A stretch of DNA of 10,696 nt from Candidatus Parepulonipiscium sp. PG-Nun2H_MBin03. Its GTDB lineage: Bacteria; Bacillota; Clostridia; Lachnospirales; Cellulosilyticaceae. Position 1 is the first letter of the stretch. Every line of letters begins with the position of its first letter. The translations under genes were made by a program, and so were the position numbers. The stretch lies in NCBI GenBank assembly GCA_001995005.1, contig MDJN01000075.1:1-10696 (forward strand), read 5' to 3'. A model generated the notes under the pieces. The model saw only the letters and a list, made by a program, of their open reading frames with translations. It had not been told where the DNA came from and made no database searches. Shown piece by piece: positions 6,103-10,696 of the stretch.

Positions 6103-7563
6103 ATGAGCAAAAAATTCTCTAAAATTTTAACTAGCGTACTTGTTATATGTATCAGTGTTAATTTTACCGCATGTTCTTCATCTTCAACACCTTCATCTCC
6201 TGATTCACCTTCAAATGTGGATGCACCTTCGGAGCAGATTTTGCTTACTATGTGGCATTATTATAACAATAATATAAAAGACATATTAGATAGCCAAATT
6301 CAAGAATTTAATGAAACAATAGGAAAAGAAAAGAATATTATTGTAGATGCATATGCATACCCTAGTATCCAGTCTCTTCCAGAAGCTGTGCTCGCTTCTG
6401 CTACAAATGAGATTGGTGCTGCTGATATGCCTGATATCTTTTATGCCTATGCCGATAACGCATTAGCTTTAGATGAATTGGGGATAGTGGCAAACTTAAA
6501 TGATTACTTTACAGATGCTGAACTTAGTTTATATAGAGCAGAATTTTTAGAAGAAGGACGATTTGATGCGGAGCAAAATCTTAAAATTTTACCTGTGTCC
6601 AAATCCACTGAAGCTTTATTTATAAACCGTACAGATTTTGATGCTTTTGCAGCTGACACTGGGAAATCATATGATTTATCTACATGGCAAGGGCTTGCAT
6701 CTACTGCAGAAGCATATTATAACTATACTGATGCAAAAACTGATACCCCTAATGACGGATACGCCTTATTTGGCTTAGATGGTTTTGCAAATACTATGAT
6801 TATTTCTGCTAAGCAACTAGGAGAAGATATATATACTTATGATAACGGGAGTGTGACATTTAACTTAACTGAGTCATCTGCTAAGCTAATATGGGAAAAT
6901 CTTATTACACCATATGTAAAAGGTCACTTCGCAGCTTACGGCAGATTTAGATCAGATGACATAAAATCTGGGGATCTTTTAGCGTACACAGGCTCCACTG
7001 CCAGTGCCTTGTTTTTTCCTGATGAGGTTATTGTAGATCAAACTAATAGTTATGGCATAGACCATCTTATAATGCCTTATCCAGTGTTTCAAGGGGCAGA
7101 TAATATAATGATTCAACAAGGAGCGGGAATTATTATAACCCCTTCTAATGCAGAACGTGAAAGAGCTGCGGTTGAATTTGTCAAGTGGCTTAGTGAGCCT
7201 GAACAAAACATAGAATTTGCTGTTGCTACTGGATATATTCCTGTATACAATGAGTCACTTAATTACGATGCAATTATAGATTCTATAGAGGATACAACAT
7301 CTATAGTAGCTTCTGTTTCAGACGTAGTATATAATGATATGTTGGTTAATTACCAAGCCTTTACTTTACCACCATTTGAAAATAGTTATAGCATAAGGAT
7401 TGATTTAGATGCTTATATACAATCTCATATTGATGATACTATAACTACGTTAGACAATTTCATAGCAAATGGCGTTCATAGGGAAGATGCTCTTAACAAT
7501 TTATTATCAGAAGAAAGATTTTCACAATGGTACACTGGACTTAAAGATACTATAGAAAAATAA
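6103..7563 (+). CDS. Extracellular solute-binding lipoprotein, ABC-transporter type (family 1-like)
   Basis: 486 residues. A lysine-rich start and hydrophobic stretch (residues 1-23) lead to a lipobox-like FTAC with Cys24 as the predicted lipidated residue, then a Ser/Pro-rich flexible linker (25-45). The mature protein should be anchored on the outer face of the membrane. It follows the plan of sugar and oligosaccharide binding proteins: LTMWHYY opening strand, PDIFYAYADNALALDELGIVANL, LPVSKSTEALFINRTDF hinge crossing, a STWQGLASTAEAYY helix, and near the end ERAAVEFVKWLSEPEQNIEFAVATGYIPV. ATG 6103 is supported by AAAGGAG (6085-6091) and by the signal peptide; the frame upstream to 6067 adds residues that spoil it. 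No permease or ATPase gene adjoins it. A dCache cyclase follows after 102 bases without a terminator, which suggests a sensory rather than transport role, or use of permeases encoded elsewhere. The ligand is unknown. Confidence 0.88.
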   Translation: MSKKFSKILTSVLVICISVNFTACSSSSTPSSPDSPSNVDAPSEQILLTMWHYYNNNIKDILDSQIQEFNETIGKEKNIIVDAYAYPSIQSLPEAVLASATNEIGAADMPDIFYAYADNALALDELGIVANLNDYFTDAELSLYRAEFLEEGRFDAEQNLKILPVSKSTEALFINRTDFDAFAADTGKSYDLSTWQGLASTAEAYYNYTDAKTDTPNDGYALFGLDGFANTMIISAKQLGEDIYTYDNGSVTFNLTESSAKLIWENLITPYVKGHFAAYGRFRSDDIKSGDLLAYTGSTASALFFPDEVIVDQTNSYGIDHLIMPYPVFQGADNIMIQQGAGIIITPSNAERERAAVEFVKWLSEPEQNIEFAVATGYIPVYNESLNYDAIIDSIEDTTSIVASVSDVVYNDMLVNYQAFTLPPFENSYSIRIDLDAYIQSHIDDTITTLDNFIANGVHREDALNNLLSEERFSQWYTGLKDTIEK

Positions 7564-7617
7564 TCCTGTATAAAGTCTAGACTATTTAGACACGATTTAA
7601 AAATCTGCAAGCCACAT

Positions 7618-7647
7618 GTCTTGGGCATCAGCGTCTTAGGCATTGGC
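7618..7647 (+). repeat. Imperfect tandem 15-bp direct repeat before the cyclase gene
   Basis: GTCTTGGGCATCAGC (7618-7632) is followed immediately by GTCTTAGGCATTGGC (7633-7647), matching at 12 of 15 positions. It lies in the 102-base gap between the binding-protein and cyclase genes and ends 3 bases before the AAAGGAG of the cyclase. It could be a regulatory or leader structure, or an old tandem duplication. There is no evidence of function. Confidence 0.45.
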
Positions 7648-7665
7648 TGTAAAGGAGTTTTTAAG

Positions 7666-10593
7666 ATGAAAATACGATATAAACTAAGTAAAAACTCTAT
7701 CATGGTTAGACTAGCAGCAGTAATTTTATTAGCAATCTTATTACAATCTTTGTTTGCAGTTGGCGTAATAATGTATTCACAAGTCTCCAATACCCTCGTG
7801 AATTATGCATATAACGCCTTTTCGCAAACTGTAACTAATCGAAAAAATCTACTCCAAAGTATTATGATAAACAGGTGGTCCTTTATAGAATACGATAGAA
7901 CTAAGATATCAGCAGATTATCAAAGACTTTTATCAAACGAAGAACAAGATTATTCTGCTAATGTTTTAGATTTTCTCAGTGAATCCGTCAATTCTCTTAT
8001 GGACATGATGGTAAAAACCGACACCACAGGTGCCTTTATCATTTTAAATGATGGAGCAGATGCTGCTAATCTTTCCACATTATACTTACGCAAGGAAAAC
8101 TATCTCAGCACTCTGTCTGAGGTGTCTGACCTTACAATGGTTAGAGGTCCTAGCGAAATTTCTAAGCAACATAAAATTATTCTTACTAATACTTGGAGTT
8201 ATGGTATAACCTTAACAGAAGATAATGTAGCAATCTTAGAAAATCCATTTTTGGCCACTACCTTAACTGACAACTCCGCCTACTGGGGATATTGGCATAT
8301 ATCCAGCGACATTTCTAATCCTCGGTCTTCGACTATCACATATAGCGTACCTATAATGAATGAACTTAATGAACCCGTTGGGATTATAGGCGTTGAAATT
8401 TCTGAACAATATTTATACAGCCAGTTACCTGCTAATGAACTTGCATCCACAGGCTCATATGGATACATAGGAGCTCATCTTGAACAAGGTGCTCTCATAC
8501 CTTTAATAAATAATGGTACACTACAACAATTGGTATCACCTGTCGGTCAATCTATACCTTTAGTTAGTTTAAGTGCCCAGCATGATAATTTTGATCCTGT
8601 AAAAATAGTCTATGGTGGAAAGCAAGATATTGCTATATATTTTGAAGAAATTCGGCTATATGCATCCAATAGCCCATTTAACGAAAACTCTCTTTTTCTC
8701 GTAGGTATGGTTGATATAGCTAATATTACTTCACTTGCAAATAACCTTAATGACATGCTCGTACTTATGGTAATAGTATCTTTATCACTAGGTTTAATTA
8801 TAGCAATTTTATTTGCACGTAACTTCGCAAAACCTATAATTGCTCTAAATCATGAAATACTCAATTTTAACTTAGATGCCAGCAAAAAGTTCAGGCGAAC
8901 TAAGCTAATCGAAATTGATGATTTGTCTACGGCTATCGAGGATTTAAATTATAATATTTTAAACTCTGCCTATAAAACTGATAAAATACTAGATTTATTA
9001 AACCTAAATATTGGCTCATTTGAATATATCCAAGGCAATGACTACGTTACGTTGTCTCAGACTTTAAAAAAGATGTTTAAATTCCCATCTATAGATGAGC
9101 ATACTATTACCATGCCAAAGACTGAGTTTTGTAACTTTATAGGAGATCTTAAAGCACAAAAGGAGATTGAATTTGAAGATATATATCTTAGTTTAACCGA
9201 CGCAGACACATGGTTTAAAATCATAGAAGTAGAACAAAATAATTCTCTATTAGGCGTTATAATTGATGTATCTGAAGAAGTACTGGAGCTGAGAACTCTA
9301 AACTATGAGCGTGACCATGATGCACTTACGGGCATATTTAACCGTGGAGCTTTTGACAGAAAGTCTAGAAGTATTTTTGAAGCAGGTAGCATAAAGTGTT
9401 CTGCATTTGTTATGTTTGATCTAGATAATCTAAAGTATATTAATGATACATTTGGACACGAAATGGGTGATTTATATATTCAAACCACTGCACAATATCT
9501 TGATAAGCGTACATCAGCTCATATAATAGTAGCACGAATGGGCGGAGATGAGTTTTACATGTTTATGCATGGATTTGATACCGAAACAGAAATATTAAAT
9601 ATTGTAAAAGGTATCTATACCGAGCTTGACAATAATCCGCTTATATTACCTGATAATAGTAAATTTACAATTAGTATATCTGGTGGTATTGCATATTATG
9701 GGACGCATTCTATTGATTATGATGAGCTTATGAAGTTTTCAGATTTTGCCATGTATATTGGTAAAAAAAGCCTAAAAGGACAGCTGAAAATTTTTGATAG
9801 AGCAATATATGATTCTCAAGAAGTTACATTAACTAAACATGAAGAACTTAATAAAATCCTAGATAATGAAATTATCGACTATTTATTTAAACCTATTGTC
9901 TCTACAACAGATGGCTCTATATTTGGATACGAAGCTTTGATGAAACCTAGAAGTACAATTATTGATTCTCCTAGTAAATTATTAGAATTATCTGCTCAAC
10001 AAGATAAATTAGGAAAAATTGAACAATTCACTTTCTTTAAAACTCTATCATTATATGCAAAGTATGCAGATTATTTTAATGGTGCAAAATTGTTTATCAA
10101 TTCAATACCAAATGAATCTTTATCTGACTTAGAATACGATGAGTTGCAAAAGGAATATAGTGAATACCTGCAACATATTGTCATCAAAATTATTAAAAGC
10201 GATCTAGAACTTACTACTTCTTTTGCACACAAAGTGGATAAGTTAAAATCTTGGAGTTCTTTTATAGCTACTGATAATTATTATTCAGATGAGGGTATTG
10301 ATTTGACTATGTTAAAACAAGGTGTATACCTTGTTAAGGTAAATCAGTTAATTTATAGTCATATCTTAGAAGATGATATAAAGCAGGAAATGTTACGAAC
10401 TTTTATTGAATTTTGCAAATCTAATAACATAAAGATTTTAGCAGAAGAGGTTAAAGATAAGGAAGAATTTGAATACCTTATAACGCATGGCATTGACTAT
10501 ATTCAAGGATTTTATGTATCACCACCACTTGAAAAACCAACATTTGATAATACGGATATTAAGCGACAAATTGATGATTTACTTCATAGATAA
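7666..10593 (+). CDS. dCache-PAS-like-GGDEF-EAL membrane protein, predicted diguanylate cyclase (GGDEF intact, EAL degenerate)
   Basis: 975 residues. TM1 (about 14-37), an extracellular sensor of about 325 residues, TM2 (about 364-385), a HAMP-like juxtamembrane stretch, a PAS-like segment (about 440-540), GGDEF (about 552-715) and EAL-like (about 725-965). The sensor looks like dCache: a long helix after TM1 and a late strand block TITYSVPIMNELNEPVGIIGVEIS. GGDEF is complete: Asp585 and Asp587 (DLDNLK), INDTFGH and GGDEF at 626-630, with no RxxD inhibitory site. It should make c-di-GMP from two GTP. The EAL part keeps Glu756 (EAL), Lys891, Glu927 and Gln947, but EITE has become K841-I-I-K844, DDFG is TDNY (869-872), KID is KVN and the second Glu of EGxE is Lys930. 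It should not hydrolyse c-di-GMP, though it may bind it or be structural. ATG 7666 is 8 bases after AAAGGAG (7651-7657). It is probably co-transcribed with the preceding binding protein. Confidence 0.92.
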   Translation: MKIRYKLSKNSIMVRLAAVILLAILLQSLFAVGVIMYSQVSNTLVNYAYNAFSQTVTNRKNLLQSIMINRWSFIEYDRTKISADYQRLLSNEEQDYSANVLDFLSESVNSLMDMMVKTDTTGAFIILNDGADAANLSTLYLRKENYLSTLSEVSDLTMVRGPSEISKQHKIILTNTWSYGITLTEDNVAILENPFLATTLTDNSAYWGYWHISSDISNPRSSTITYSVPIMNELNEPVGIIGVEISEQYLYSQLPANELASTGSYGYIGAHLEQGALIPLINNGTLQQLVSPVGQSIPLVSLSAQHDNFDPVKIVYGGKQDIAIYFEEIRLYASNSPFNENSLFLVGMVDIANITSLANNLNDMLVLMVIVSLSLGLIIAILFARNFAKPIIALNHEILNFNLDASKKFRRTKLIEIDDLSTAIEDLNYNILNSAYKTDKILDLLNLNIGSFEYIQGNDYVTLSQTLKKMFKFPSIDEHTITMPKTEFCNFIGDLKAQKEIEFEDIYLSLTDADTWFKIIEVEQNNSLLGVIIDVSEEVLELRTLNYERDHDALTGIFNRGAFDRKSRSIFEAGSIKCSAFVMFDLDNLKYINDTFGHEMGDLYIQTTAQYLDKRTSAHIIVARMGGDEFYMFMHGFDTETEILNIVKGIYTELDNNPLILPDNSKFTISISGGIAYYGTHSIDYDELMKFSDFAMYIGKKSLKGQLKIFDRAIYDSQEVTLTKHEELNKILDNEIIDYLFKPIVSTTDGSIFGYEALMKPRSTIIDSPSKLLELSAQQDKLGKIEQFTFFKTLSLYAKYADYFNGAKLFINSIPNESLSDLEYDELQKEYSEYLQHIVIKIIKSDLELTTSFAHKVDKLKSWSSFIATDNYYSDEGIDLTMLKQGVYLVKVNQLIYSHILEDDIKQEMLRTFIEFCKSNNIKILAEEVKDKEEFEYLITHGIDYIQGFYVSPPLEKPTFDNTDIKRQIDDLLHR

Positions 10594-10643
10594 TGCATAA
10601 AAAAAATTGCAGTCAAAATAGATTCTATGGTATTGTAGATTAA

Positions 10644-10696
10644 AAAAAAGAGGTATCGCCTAGGAAGATTTTTCCTAAAAGCGATACCTCTTTTTT
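10644..10696 (+). terminator. Large nested terminator at the right edge, probably bidirectional
   Basis: A 16-base arm, AAAAAAGAGGTATCGC (10644-10659), pairs perfectly with GCGATACCTCTTTTTT (10681-10696). Inside the loop, TAGGAA (10661-10666) pairs with TTCCTA (10672-10677). The A run on the left and T run on the right let it work in both directions. It ends the binding-protein/cyclase transcript 50 bases after the stop codon. The window ends within the T run, so its full extent is unknown. Confidence 0.9.

Noticed and set aside
1..10696. CRISPR array, tRNA or rRNA genes
   Set aside because: I see no regularly spaced repeats and no cloverleaf or rRNA-like sequence anywhere in the window.

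Overview
This is a low-GC (roughly one third G+C by eye), AT-rich window. Ribosome-binding sites are AGGAG-type, two promoters match the vegetative sigma-A consensus, and the proteins look like those of anaerobic Firmicutes. I infer a clostridial chromosome, perhaps Lachnospirales. The species cannot be named from the sequence alone.

Left part (about 1-2071) is decayed accessory DNA. The first ~38 bases look like the hairpin end of an IS200/IS605-family element. It cuts off the 3' end of a phage-type DnaB/Twinkle-like helicase fragment on the minus strand (18-560). That fragment abuts a start-less plus-strand coding remnant (563-754). Next comes a right-handed beta-helix protein gene (855-2050) with no visible start. 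A 2-bp TG slippage splits its last ~28 codons from the rest. A plus-strand terminator closes this segment (2038-2071).

Middle part (2098-3770) is a minus-strand housekeeping pair, ecfT then truA, driven by a near-consensus promoter in front of ecfT. In most Firmicutes these two genes sit in the rplQ-ecfA-ecfA-ecfT-truA-rplM-rpsI cluster. Here no ecfA lies upstream and no rplM downstream, so the pair has been separated from that cluster.

Right part (3963-10696) is a cyclic-di-GMP signalling island on the plus strand. It holds a 7-TM GGDEF-EAL protein, a terminator, a strong promoter, a solute-binding lipoprotein, and a dCache/PAS-like/GGDEF/EAL membrane protein, closed by a large terminator. 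The two GGDEF-EAL proteins are degenerate in opposite domains. The first keeps every recognised EAL catalytic residue but has lost the metal-binding Asp of GGDEF, which predicts a phosphodiesterase. The second has a complete GGDEF but a ruined EAL, which predicts a diguanylate cyclase. The binding protein has no permease or ATPase beside it and probably shares a transcript with the cyclase. I therefore propose that the lipoprotein presents a ligand, perhaps a sugar, to the cyclase's extracellular sensor, with the adjacent phosphodiesterase as the opposing activity. This is an inference from gene order and residues, not a demonstrated system.
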